NCBI GenBank assembly: GCA_035934015.1 | Contig: DASYYH010000016.1 | Location: 1 to 64,000, forward strand | Direction: 5' to 3' | DNA: 64,000 bases | Origin: Candidatus Acidiferrales bacterium | GTDB taxonomy: Bacteria; Acidobacteriota; Terriglobia; Acidiferrales; UBA7541 | Position numbers and translations under genes: made by a program | The notes under the pieces: generated by a model | Databases searched by the model: none | What the model was told of the DNA's origin: nothing | What the model saw: the letters and a program-made list of their open reading frames with translations, nothing else | In this document: in pieces, positions 16,902 through 25,199 of the stretch | How positions within the stretch are numbered: position 1 is the stretch's first letter | Layout: each line of letters starts with the position of its first letter

Positions 16902-16922
16902 GACTCATAGGCAGCATGAGTC
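16902..16922. terminator. Possible rho-independent terminator
   Basis: A perfect 7-bp inverted repeat, GACTCAT-aggcagc-ATGAGTC, is followed by ACTTTTTG on the forward strand, about 150 bp after the barrel gene stop and 53 bp before the next start. The stem is AT-rich and the T run has five bases, so it is a modest candidate; an operator for the SAM hydrolase gene is the alternative. Confidence 0.35.
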
Positions 16923-16975
16923 ACTTTTTGAGAGTGGGCCGCACTTAGAGATTCAACCGCGGCCGGGAGAACCGC

Positions 16976-17767
16976 TTGACGCGCACCGCCATCACGCTGA
17001 CAACGGATTTTGGGTCCGTCGACCATCTTGTCGGGACGATGAAAGGCGTCATTTTGAACATCAATCCCGACGTAGAGATCGTGGACATCACGCACAGTGT
17101 CCTGCCCTATGATTTGCTCGACGGAGCGCTAGCGATCGGACAGGCGTACAAGTACTTTCCGCCCAAAACAGTGCATGTGGTTGTGGTCGACCCTGGCGTT
17201 GGAACAGATCGCCGGCCGCTGCTGGTCAGCGCGGGAACACAATATTTTGTGGCGCCGGACAATGGCGTGCTGTCGATGGTCTATGCGCAGGAGGAATCGG
17301 TGACCGTGCGGCACGTCAGCGCGGAACACTACTTCCTGCAACCAATGAGCACTACGTTTCATGGACGCGACGTCTTCGCGCCCGTGGCGGCATGGCTTTC
17401 GAAAAACTGGCAGACACAGTCGTTCGGGGAAGAAGTGACGGATTTTGTGCGCTTCGCACTGCCGAAGCCGAAACCAGCCGGCAACGGCGTGAAGGGCGTC
17501 GTGCTGCGCGCCGATAATTTTGGCAATTTGCTGACGAATCTTTCCGCCGAAGATCTGCCCCAAGTTCTTGCCGGAACAAAATTCAAGACGCGAGTCGGAA
17601 ACGCAGAAATTTCCAAGTTCGCACAGACATTTGGAAATGGCGCGTCAAATGAACCGATGCTCATCCTTGGATCGAGCGGGTTTTTCGAAATCGCGGTGAA
17701 TCGCGGAAATGCAGCGAAATTGCTGGGCGTGAATCGCGGCGCAGAAGTCACCGTCGAATTTCCTTAG
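16976..17767 (+). CDS. SAM hydroxide adenosyltransferase (DUF62 family)
   Basis: Members hydrolyse S-adenosylmethionine to adenosine and methionine using an activated water; the chlorinase/fluorinase enzymes are relatives. The 263 residues show LTTDFGSVDHLVGTMKG at the N-terminus, VEIVDITHSV, VVVVDPGVGTDRRP, FVAPDNGVLS, FHGRDVFAPVAAWL and a C-terminal domain with ADNFGNLLTNL. I do not see the insert that marks fluorinases, so halogenation is unlikely. The start is TTG with GGGAGA upstream. It is convergent with the dppC-type gene, 7 bp apart. Confidence 0.93.
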   Translation: MTRTAITLTTDFGSVDHLVGTMKGVILNINPDVEIVDITHSVLPYDLLDGALAIGQAYKYFPPKTVHVVVVDPGVGTDRRPLLVSAGTQYFVAPDNGVLSMVYAQEESVTVRHVSAEHYFLQPMSTTFHGRDVFAPVAAWLSKNWQTQSFGEEVTDFVRFALPKPKPAGNGVKGVVLRADNFGNLLTNLSAEDLPQVLAGTKFKTRVGNAEISKFAQTFGNGASNEPMLILGSSGFFEIAVNRGNAAKLLGVNRGAEVTVEFP

Positions 17768-17774
17768 CCGCATC

Positions 17775-18635
17775 TTATCGGGCCAAATCGGTAACAGCCA
17801 GAAACGCTCGCGTACGCGGGTCCATCCAGTCGCGCAGGGCATCTCCCAATAGATTAAAGGCCAGCACGGCGCTCATCACGGCAAGCGCCGGGAAAACCAC
17901 CATGTGCGGCGCGTCGAACAAATGCGCACGCGCGTCGTTGAGCATCGCGCCCCAGCTCGACATCGGCGCAAGAACGCCGAGGCCGAGAAAGCTCAGTGTG
18001 GATTCGGCGAGAATCGCGCCGGCGAGCGCGATCGTTCCCTGCACCAGAACGGGCTGAATAATATTCGGCAGTAAGTGACGGCAGAGAATCCGCAAATGCG
18101 ATGCGCCGAGGGATCGCGCGGCTGCAACGTAGTCCATTTCCTTCGCCTGCAAAACTTGCGCTCGTGCGAGGCGTGCGTAGCCAGCCCAGCCGGTGATTGT
18201 CAGCGCGATGATGACGTTCCCGAGGCCGGGACCCAAGAATGCGGCGAAGGCGATGGCCAGCAAGATTCCCGGAAACGAAAGAAACGCATTGATTAGGATG
18301 ATGTTCACGAAACTGTCGAACCACCCGCCGAAGTAGCCGGCCAGCGAACCAAGAACCAGTCCAATCATTCCCGCGCCAAACACAACCGAGACGCTGACGG
18401 ACATGGAAACGCGCGCTCCGTAAATGACGCGGGAAAGCACATCACGGCCCAATTCGTCCGTGCCCATCCAATGCGCGGCGCTCGGCGACTCGAGACGCGC
18501 GGGAAGATTTTGGGCATTGGGATTGTAGGGCGCGAGCCACGGCGCGCCGAGCGCAAAAACAATCAGGACAACACAAAGGGCAAATCCGACGGAACCAGGC
18601 AAGCTGTGACGAAGAAATTCGCGCAATGCTCTCAT
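17775..18635 (-). CDS. dppC: ABC peptide/nickel-type transporter permease (DppC family)
   Basis: 286 residues with six membrane helices. The family's N-terminal extracytoplasmic motif is present (SAAHWMGTDELGRDVLSRVI), followed by GARVSMSVS and the EAA loop DYVAAARSLGASHLRILCRH that docks the ATPase, then STLSFLGLGV. Partner of the DppB-type permease, whose stop it overlaps by 4 bp. No binding protein or ATPase gene is in the window, so the substrate (dipeptide, oligopeptide, nickel or other) cannot be set and the symbol marks only the family. Confidence 0.92.
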   Translation of the reverse strand: MRALREFLRHSLPGSVGFALCVVLIVFALGAPWLAPYNPNAQNLPARLESPSAAHWMGTDELGRDVLSRVIYGARVSMSVSVSVVFGAGMIGLVLGSLAGYFGGWFDSFVNIILINAFLSFPGILLAIAFAAFLGPGLGNVIIALTITGWAGYARLARAQVLQAKEMDYVAAARSLGASHLRILCRHLLPNIIQPVLVQGTIALAGAILAESTLSFLGLGVLAPMSSWGAMLNDARAHLFDAPHMVVFPALAVMSAVLAFNLLGDALRDWMDPRTRAFLAVTDLAR

Positions 18636-19552
18636 TGCAGGCGCACCCGCGGGTCAGCAAATGCGTAGACGAAATCGGTGAGCAGATTCACAAGCACGTA
18701 GGACACGGCGATGACCAGGATGCAGCCCTGCAGGAGCGGATAATCTCGCGCTTCAATGGCCTGCACGGCGAGGCGGCCAATGCCCGGCCAGGAGAAAATC
18801 GTCTCAGTGACGATAGTGCCGGCGAGCAGCGTGCCGAATTGCAAGCCAAGAATCGTTAGGATCGGAATCAGCGCATTACGGAACGCATGCCGGAGAAGGA
18901 CTACACGCTCCGCAAGACCCTTGGCTCGAGCGGTGCGAATGTAATCGCTGCCAAGCTGTTCGAGAACCGAAGTACGCACCATTCGCGTGAGAATCGCGGC
19001 AAGCGCGGCACCGAGCGTCACTGCCGGGAGAATCAGATGAAGGAAACCACCCCGTCCGCTGACGGGCAGCCAGCCAATCAATACAGAAAAAGTCAGAATC
19101 AGCAACGGGCCGAGCGCAAAATTCGGAATCGAAAGGCCCAGCAACGTGAAAAAACCGACGGCGTGATCTGTGGAAGTGGCACGGTGCTGCGCAGCGACGA
19201 TGCCGGCAGGAATCCCTATGACGCAACAGACGAGGAGCGCCGCCAAAGCGAGCTCCAGCGTCGCCGGATAGTGTTCGAGCACGACGTGAAGAACAGGCTG
19301 CTGAAACCGAAACGATTCTCCCAGACGGCCGCGGATCACCCCGGAGAGATAATGCCCGTACTGCACAGGCAAAGGCTGATCGAGACCGAGCCCATGCCGT
19401 AGCTGAATGAGATCCGAAGCCGTCGCGCCTTCGCCGAGCATCTGCTCTACGGGATCGCCAGGAACAATGTGCGCGAGAAGAAAGACCATGGTGAGAATCA
19501 ACCACAGAGCTGGAAGCGAATAAGCAAGCCTGAGAGATATGTAGCGGGTCAT
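18632..19552 (-). CDS. dppB: ABC peptide/nickel-type transporter permease (DppB family)
   Basis: 306 residues. The DppB N-terminal pattern is present (FLLAHIVPGDPVEQMLGEGA, LGLDQPLPVQYGHYL), then six helices with the EAA loop DYIRTARAKGLAERVVLLRH and the C-terminal signature TIVTETIFSWPGIGRL. It forms the inner-membrane channel with the DppC-type protein encoded next. In most genomes a substrate-binding lipoprotein and two ATPases accompany such permeases; none is within reach here, so they must be encoded elsewhere. The upstream CorC-type gene ends 5 bp before this start, so the three may be cotranscribed. Confidence 0.92.
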   Translation of the reverse strand: MTRYISLRLAYSLPALWLILTMVFLLAHIVPGDPVEQMLGEGATASDLIQLRHGLGLDQPLPVQYGHYLSGVIRGRLGESFRFQQPVLHVVLEHYPATLELALAALLVCCVIGIPAGIVAAQHRATSTDHAVGFFTLLGLSIPNFALGPLLILTFSVLIGWLPVSGRGGFLHLILPAVTLGAALAAILTRMVRTSVLEQLGSDYIRTARAKGLAERVVLLRHAFRNALIPILTILGLQFGTLLAGTIVTETIFSWPGIGRLAVQAIEARDYPLLQGCILVIAVSYVLVNLLTDFVYAFADPRVRLQ

Positions 19553-19556
19553 TTGG

Positions 19557-21026
19557 TTATCTGCTCACCGGCTTTTCACGCCGCTCACGACCGGAGGACA
19601 AGTCTTCCTTGGCTCCTTTGGCTGGCTGCGATGCCGCGCGACTTGTCTTCTCGCCGAAAGCATTTTGCCGTTCGTTCCTTTCCGAAATCGTCGCGCCATC
19701 CGAATCATCCAAGTGTTTGATCTTTACGCGGGCGATGCGGCGCCCTTCCACTTCCATGACCGTGAAACGGTAGCCGTGATCTTCGAAGCTTTCCCCGCCG
19801 CGCGGAAGGAACCCGAGGCGCGTCAGAACAAAGCCAGCCAGCGTTTCGTAGGAAGGGTCGTCAGGCAATTCGATATGGAACTGATCGTAGAGATCGCGAA
19901 CCTTCAGGGATGCGTCGAAAATCATGGAACCATCGGCGAGAGTGAGTGGGTGCTCGACGACATCGAATTCGTCGTGAATTTCGCCAACCATTTGCTCAAG
20001 AATATCCTCGAGCGTGACAAGGCCCAGAATCGTGCCGAACTCATCAACCGCCATGGCAAGGCCAGTGCGATGGGAGCGGAACTCGAGAAGCAGCTCGATG
20101 GCCAGCTTTGTCTCGGGAACGATGAGCACGCCGCGCACAAAGTGCCTGAGATGAAATTCCGAGGGTGGGTGATCCTCTTCCGGGCGGCGAGCGCGATCGA
20201 GCAGGACCCAGAAAAGATCCTTTACGTGCACAAATCCTATGACGTGATCCAGCGTCCCTTCATAAACAGGAATGCGTGAGCGCTGCGTGATAGCGAACAT
20301 CTTCATCGCATCTTCTAGCGTGGCGCTGACGGGCAGCGCATGAATGTCTGGGCGCGGCACCATGATTTCCCGGACTTGCACGTTGCCGAGACTCATCGCG
20401 CGCTGAATGAATCGCTCCTCGACTGGCTCGAGAACACCGCGTTCGCCCGCTTGTTCCACAAGAATGCGCAATTCCTCTGCGGAACGCACCGCGGCATGCG
20501 CTTGCGGCATTTTCACTCCGAGGGCGCGGACAAACGTCCCTGCGATCCCGTTAAGCAACACAATGGCCCAGCGAAATGTTCGCAGAAACCAGCGGAAAGG
20601 CCGCGCGACAAGCAGAGCCACGCGTTCGGCGTGCGCCAGACTCAAGCTCTTGGGTATAAGCTCTCCCAGAACGACCTGCAGGATGGTCAGCAGAACAAAT
20701 GCGAACAAAAGCGCGACGAGGTGCTCGATCGGCAATGCGTAACGCCCGGGAACACCACGGACAAAGGGACCGAGAAAAGCGGCAAGCGTGAGTTCACCGA
20801 GGTAGCCCAGTGCGAGGCTCGTAAGCGTGATGCCGACTTGCACGCCGGAAATGACCGTGGCCATATCCGCGATTAAGGACTCGACGACACGCGCGCGTGC
20901 GTCTCCCTGCTCAATCAACTGGCGAATTCGCGAATGGCGAACCGCGACAAGAGAGAACTCAACCGCAGCAAAAAACGCATTGATGGCGATCAGGGCTAGG
21001 ATGCCAAATAAGCGGACGGCAATCAT
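19557..21026 (-). CDS. CNNM/CorC-HlyC-type membrane protein with CBS pair
   Basis: About 489 residues from ATG 21026. DUF21/CNNM membrane domain (residues about 1-190: IAINAFFAAVEFSLVAVRHS, then SGVQVGITLTSLALGYLGE), two CBS domains (about 200-330, with MVPRPDIHALP and RSRIPVYEG), and a C-terminal CorC_HlyC domain (GFVLTRLGFLPRGGESFED). The tail is long, charged and of low complexity. Relatives export Mg2+/Co2+ or related cations; old names call them hemolysins. An in-frame ATG at 21080 would add 18 non-conserved residues. It lies just upstream of the dppBC pair, 4 bp apart. Confidence 0.92.
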   Translation of the reverse strand: MIAVRLFGILALIAINAFFAAVEFSLVAVRHSRIRQLIEQGDARARVVESLIADMATVISGVQVGITLTSLALGYLGELTLAAFLGPFVRGVPGRYALPIEHLVALLFAFVLLTILQVVLGELIPKSLSLAHAERVALLVARPFRWFLRTFRWAIVLLNGIAGTFVRALGVKMPQAHAAVRSAEELRILVEQAGERGVLEPVEERFIQRAMSLGNVQVREIMVPRPDIHALPVSATLEDAMKMFAITQRSRIPVYEGTLDHVIGFVHVKDLFWVLLDRARRPEEDHPPSEFHLRHFVRGVLIVPETKLAIELLLEFRSHRTGLAMAVDEFGTILGLVTLEDILEQMVGEIHDEFDVVEHPLTLADGSMIFDASLKVRDLYDQFHIELPDDPSYETLAGFVLTRLGFLPRGGESFEDHGYRFTVMEVEGRRIARVKIKHLDDSDGATISERNERQNAFGEKTSRAASQPAKGAKEDLSSGRERREKPVSR

Positions 21027-21278
21027 CGCGCTGCGCCTTGTCTGCCACAAGCAATATGAGGGAGAACCGCCATACCTCAAATGATTGTAACAAGATGCCC
21101 GGCCGGTGGCAGGTATTCACGAGCGAGTTTCCGGAAAATGCAAAAGGGTGTCTTTCGCACAGAAATCATTGTTGGGGTTTGCCTGCGTGAGATAGAATGC
21201 CATTTCGCGCGAGAGCCGAACGAGACGCGTCAATCGCATCGCGAAGAATCTGAACACGTCAATTGAGCGTTATAAACT

Positions 21279-21560
21279 ATGAGCCCTGCGCCAAATAAAA
21301 CGGTTGAACCTCCAAAGAAGGGTGAATTTGAGAAGTCGCTTATGCGTCTCGAGGAAGTTGTGAAGCGACTGGAGAGCCCGGAGTTATCGCTCGACGAAGC
21401 CATGAAACTTTTTGAAGAAGGCGTGAAGCTATCGCGCGACTGCCAGAAGCAGCTCGAAGAGGCGGAAGGCCGCGTAGAAATCCTGCTGAAGAAAACGGAT
21501 GGCAAAATGCAGGCGGAGCCATTCGAGAGTGACGACCAGGATTCTCAGGCGACGCGGTAA
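21279..21560 (+). CDS. xseB: Exodeoxyribonuclease VII small subunit
   Basis: XseB is the small helical subunit of the single-strand-specific exonuclease VII. The 93 residues match over FEKSLMRLEEVVKRLESPEL, SLDEAMKLFEEGVKLSRDCQ and LEEAEGRVEILLK. The C-terminus is acidic and variable, as usual. xseA, which often precedes it, is not in the window; the neighbour upstream is the divergent CorC-type gene. ispA follows 42 bp downstream, the usual xseB-ispA order. Confidence 0.95.
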   Translation: MSPAPNKTVEPPKKGEFEKSLMRLEEVVKRLESPELSLDEAMKLFEEGVKLSRDCQKQLEEAEGRVEILLKKTDGKMQAEPFESDDQDSQATR

Positions 21561-21602
21561 AATTGCGCATACAGTTAAACTCTCGCATCCTTCTCTGAAT
21601 CC

Positions 21603-22484
21603 ATGACGCAACCCGTTTTTTTCACCGAAGACCAAGCCATCATCGAAAAAGCGCTCGAAAGTCTCTTGCCACCGGAAGCGACGGTGCCTGCGACGATTCA
21701 TCAGGCGATGCGCTACAGCGTTTTCGCTGGCGGAAAGCGGATTCGGCCGATCTTGTGTTATGAAGCGGCGCGCTTGTTTTCCGAGAACCTCGATGCGGCA
21801 GTTACGTGCGGATGCGCCTTGGAGTTCATTCACACGTATTCACTAATTCACGATGACCTCCCGCCACTCGACAATGATGATCTGCGGCGCGGCAAACCGA
21901 CGTGCCATAAAAAATTCGGCGAAGCAATGGCGATTCTGGCAGGAGACGGCCTTCTGACCCTGGCGTTCGAGACACTATCGAAAGCAAATGTGGATGCTCA
22001 GCGGCGAGTGCGAATTATTGCTGAAATCAGCGCCGCGGCAGGGACGGTCAACGGGATGGTCGGAGGTCAGGTGGCCGATGTGGAAGCCGAAGGAAAACCA
22101 GTCGACGCGGCTGGACTCGAATATATTCACCGATCCAAAACAGCGGCGCTGATTCGCGCATCCACGGTCGCCGGAGCCCTTGCAGGCGGCGCACGCGACG
22201 AGGACGTTGAGAGGTTGCGAAGATTTGGCGAAGCGCTCGGATGGGAATTTCAAGTTGTAGACGACATTCTTGACGTTGAAGAATCTTCTAGTGCCTTGGG
22301 AAAGACTGCAGGTAAAGATCAGGCACAGAAAAAAGCCACGTATCCCTCCGTATTTGGAATCGAAAAATCTCGCGCGTTTGCTCAAGAGCTTGCTGCAAAA
22401 GCCGAGCGCGAGCTTGCGTGCTATGGCGAACGCGGGCGGCGGCTGCGCGAAATCGCGGAGTTTCTGATCGCGCGCCGAGCGTAA
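21603..22484 (+). CDS. ispA: Polyprenyl synthetase (farnesyl diphosphate synthase type)
   Basis: Condenses dimethylallyl/geranyl diphosphate with isopentenyl diphosphate. The 293 residues show GGKRIRPILCYEAARL, the first Asp-rich motif HDDLPPLDNDDLRRGKPTCH (with the short-chain bacterial insert), GEAMAILAGDGLL, KTAALIRAS, and the second Asp-rich motif FQVVDDILDVEES followed by GKDQAQKKATYPS. Length and motif pattern fit IspA. It sits between xseB and a metal transporter gene; the dxs gene often found next in line is absent. Confidence 0.96.
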   Translation: MTQPVFFTEDQAIIEKALESLLPPEATVPATIHQAMRYSVFAGGKRIRPILCYEAARLFSENLDAAVTCGCALEFIHTYSLIHDDLPPLDNDDLRRGKPTCHKKFGEAMAILAGDGLLTLAFETLSKANVDAQRRVRIIAEISAAAGTVNGMVGGQVADVEAEGKPVDAAGLEYIHRSKTAALIRASTVAGALAGGARDEDVERLRRFGEALGWEFQVVDDILDVEESSSALGKTAGKDQAQKKATYPSVFGIEKSRAFAQELAAKAERELACYGERGRRLREIAEFLIARRA

Positions 22485-22574
22485 CGGTTTAATTCAGCTT
22501 CTTTTCATGTTGTGGATTTGTCTCCGTCAGATTCCGTTTTGATGCTTTGCAGATGTTTTGCTATCTTGCTGGGC

Positions 22575-23330
22575 ATGCCCGCTCCGAGGACGCTTGAGCT
22601 TGCGCTACTGACCGCCGCCGTACTTGGCTTCCGGCATGGGTTCGACTACGACCACATCGCAGCGATCTCGGATATCACGAATGTAGAGACCAATCGCAGA
22701 CGAGCGATGCGCATGGGATTGCTTTATGTTCTCGGACACGCGGCGATGGTCGCCGCACTTGGCGGCATCGTCATTTTCTATCAGGCTTCCCTGCCTTCGG
22801 CGATCGACCGTTGGGCTGAGCGCGCCGTGGGGCTGACGCTCGTGATTCTTGGCATCTACGTTTTGGGAACGATGTTCCTCAGCACAGGAAAAGCCGCGCC
22901 GAAGTCGCGAATCATGATTTTTATTTATGCGTTCCGATGGCTGAGCTGGAGGCTTCGCCGCATTTTCCGTGGCGATGCGGCGAGGAAGCGTGAGGCTGTT
23001 AACTGGAACTGCTCGAGAAAAACCGTATTTTTAATCGGCATGATTCACGGACTCGGCGCTGAAACACCCAGCCAGCTACTGATTTTCCTGCTTGCGGCAA
23101 ACCTCGGTGGGATCCAACGAGGGTTACTTGGACTGGGGATGTTTCTGGCTGGATTGGTGCTGATGAATACTCTGATGACTATGACGGCAATCGGAATCTT
23201 CAATGCAAGCGCGACTCGTGACAAATTGATGAGGCTTGCAACGGTTCTTACAGCGACGTACAGCCTCGCCGTCGGCGCAATTTTTCTATTCGGCTCTGCG
23301 GCGATTTTGCCTCCGTTGGCCGGAGGATGA
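22575..23330 (+). CDS. NiCoT/UreH-like nickel-cobalt transporter family membrane protein
   Basis: About 251 residues with six to seven helices. The first helix carries the metal-selectivity motif of the family, GFRHGFDYDHIAAISDITN (HxxxDH-type), and a later segment GMIHGLGAETPSQLL resembles the second conserved block. A cytosolic Arg/Lys-rich loop (residues about 120-150) separates two helix bundles. Import of Ni2+ or Co2+ is likely from the motif but not proven. The start is uncertain: ATG 22575 fits family N-termini; an upstream in-frame GTG 22512 and ATG 22542 lack ribosome-binding sites. It occupies the position between ispA and tlyA where dxs is often found. Confidence 0.82.
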   Translation: MPAPRTLELALLTAAVLGFRHGFDYDHIAAISDITNVETNRRRAMRMGLLYVLGHAAMVAALGGIVIFYQASLPSAIDRWAERAVGLTLVILGIYVLGTMFLSTGKAAPKSRIMIFIYAFRWLSWRLRRIFRGDAARKREAVNWNCSRKTVFLIGMIHGLGAETPSQLLIFLLAANLGGIQRGLLGLGMFLAGLVLMNTLMTMTAIGIFNASATRDKLMRLATVLTATYSLAVGAIFLFGSAAILPPLAGG

Positions 23331-23361
23331 GCCCTTCCGCGCTTCTTTCGAGAGGAAGCCT

Positions 23362-24111
23362 TTGTCCAATTCGAAAAACGCGAAGAAACGCATAGACCTG
23401 CTGCTAGTGCAGCGCGGGCTTGCCGATTCGCGCCAACGCGCTCAGGCTATGATCATTGCTGGAGAGGTGCGAGTCGACGATCGGCCCGTGAAGAAGGCCA
23501 GTGAGACAGTCGCGGAGGACGCGAGAATCGAAATTTTCGGGCGCGGCTCCAAATACGCCAGCCGCGGAGGATTTAAACTAGAAGGGGCACTCGGAGATTC
23601 TGGCATGAGCGTTGAAGGTTTGACATGCGCCGACATCGGCTCGTCCAACGGAGGGTTTACCGACTGCCTTATGCAGCGAGGGGCGAAGCGCGTATACGCG
23701 GTGGATGTAAACACGAAGCAGCTCGATTGGAAACTTCGTCAGGACCCGCGGGTGACGGCCATCGAGAAAAACGCACGCTTTTTGAAGCCGGATGACTTGG
23801 GCGAGGCCGTGGAATTCGTGGTCGTGGACGTATCGTTCATTTCCGTCGCCAAACTCATGGATGCGGTCGTATCGTTCGCAGGACCAGGCGCTGTTTTTTT
23901 GATTCTTGTTAAGCCTCAATTCGAGCTGGAGAAGAAGCTCGTAGGCAAGGGTGGAATTGTGCGTGACGCAGCCTTGCACAAACAAGCAATCGTCAGCGTC
24001 AGCGGCGCAGCCGAGCGCGCTGGCCTGAAAGTCCTCGGAGTATTCCCGAGCCGCGTTACTGGCGCGGAGGGCAACCAGGAATATTTCCTCCACGCGAAGC
24101 GTCCCGATTAG
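23362..24111 (+). CDS. tlyA: TlyA-family rRNA 2'-O-methyltransferase
   Basis: TlyA proteins methylate ribose 2'-OH groups in rRNA (known for 16S C1409 and 23S C1920); some were called hemolysins. The 249 residues comprise an S4 RNA-binding domain (1-60: RIDLLLVQRGLADSRQRAQA, IAGEVRVDD) and an FtsJ-type SAM domain (DIGSSNGGFTDCLMQRGAK, VDVNTKQLDW, VVVDVSFISV, LVKPQFEL). The start is TTG 23362 with GAGAGGAAG upstream; an upstream ATG at 23236 would overlap the transporter gene and add unrelated residues. It precedes nadK, as in many bacteria. Confidence 0.94.
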   Translation: MSNSKNAKKRIDLLLVQRGLADSRQRAQAMIIAGEVRVDDRPVKKASETVAEDARIEIFGRGSKYASRGGFKLEGALGDSGMSVEGLTCADIGSSNGGFTDCLMQRGAKRVYAVDVNTKQLDWKLRQDPRVTAIEKNARFLKPDDLGEAVEFVVVDVSFISVAKLMDAVVSFAGPGAVFLILVKPQFELEKKLVGKGGIVRDAALHKQAIVSVSGAAERAGLKVLGVFPSRVTGAEGNQEYFLHAKRPD

Positions 24112-24260
24112 AATAGAATCCTCGAAATTCGAGAGTCGTTTTATCTCTCGATGCCGATTCTGCATGAATCGAGGGAGCGTCCGTCATTCGGAAGACAAAG
24201 CAAAATGCCGCGCGGCCTCGTGCTGTTGTGAGATTCGGAGGTGATGCGGATGACCTCGCG

Positions 24261-25151
24261 ATGGCGTCGCAGGGCGGCGCCCGCCGCGGATCCGTCAAAA
24301 CCGCCGGCATTTTTTGCAAGCCACGGAAGGATGAAATTTGCACTGTTTTGCCGCGAATGGTGGAATGGTTGCGGCAGCGCAATGTAAAAATCTATTTCGA
24401 CGCTGTTTCCGCTTCCTGTTTCAAACCTGCGGCAAAAGAATCCACGCCCGAGGAGATGGCTCCGAATATCGACTTGCTGATCGTTCTCGGTGGTGACGGC
24501 ACGCTTCTTGGCGCAGCGCGGCAATTCGCGGAGTGCGAGGCACCGATTCTGGCCATCAATCTCGGTGGCATGGGATTCATGACCAGCGTGACGCTCGACG
24601 AAGCGTTCCCTCTTCTCGAAGATGTTCTTGCCGGCCGCCATCGTCTGAGCCCTCGCATGATGCTGAGGGCGGAGCTGATTCGAAATGGCAAGGTAACTCA
24701 AGAACAGCAGGCCCTGAACGATGCGGTGGTAACGAAGACAGCGCTATCGCGCATTTTGGATTTCGATTTGTCAGTGAACAGCCAGTTCCTCGGCCGTTAT
24801 CGCGCCGATGGCCTGATTGTTTCCACACCTACAGGCTCCACGGCATACTCTCTCGCGGCTGGCGGCCCCATCTTGTATCCAGTGTTGCAGGCATTCGTAC
24901 TGACGCCGATCTGTCCTCACATGCTGACGAACCGGCCTCTCGTATTGCCGGACAGCGTACGCCTCGAACTGGACTTCAGCGCGCTCGAAGAACAAGCGTA
25001 CCTCACGCTCGATGGACAAATTGGGTACGAACTCAAGCGTGGGGACCACGTCGCAATTTCGAAGTCGCCGCACCGTGTTCTGTTGGTCCGGCCACAGGAA
25101 CAAACCTATTACAAGGTGCTGCGGAATAAACTCCGCTGGGGACAGCGATAA
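24261..25151 (+). CDS. nadK: NAD kinase
   Basis: Phosphorylates NAD+ to NADP+ with ATP or polyphosphate. The motifs are all visible: TAGIFCKPRKDE at the N-terminus, LIVLGGDGTLLGAAR, NLGGMGFMT, ALNDAVVTK (Asp in place of the common Glu), YRADGLIVSTPTGSTAYS and TLDGQIGYEL. Length from ATG 24261 is 296 residues. A GTG at 24228 would add 11 residues, and GGAGGTGAT (24237-24245) lies between the two, so the start is open. Follows tlyA; the small palindromes in the 149-bp gap are not clear terminators. Confidence 0.95.
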   Translation: MASQGGARRGSVKTAGIFCKPRKDEICTVLPRMVEWLRQRNVKIYFDAVSASCFKPAAKESTPEEMAPNIDLLIVLGGDGTLLGAARQFAECEAPILAINLGGMGFMTSVTLDEAFPLLEDVLAGRHRLSPRMMLRAELIRNGKVTQEQQALNDAVVTKTALSRILDFDLSVNSQFLGRYRADGLIVSTPTGSTAYSLAAGGPILYPVLQAFVLTPICPHMLTNRPLVLPDSVRLELDFSALEEQAYLTLDGQIGYELKRGDHVAISKSPHRVLLVRPQEQTYYKVLRNKLRWGQR

Positions 25152-25199
25152 CCGATCATGCTCCTCTTGTGAAGCGGCAGCAAGAGAATGGGAGGAAAG

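Noticed and set aside
24121-24150. Palindromes CTCGAA-A-TTCGAG and CGAGAG/CTCTCG as a terminator after tlyA
   Set aside because: Loop of one base in the first, no T run after the second, and nadK follows closely in the usual order; too weak to call.
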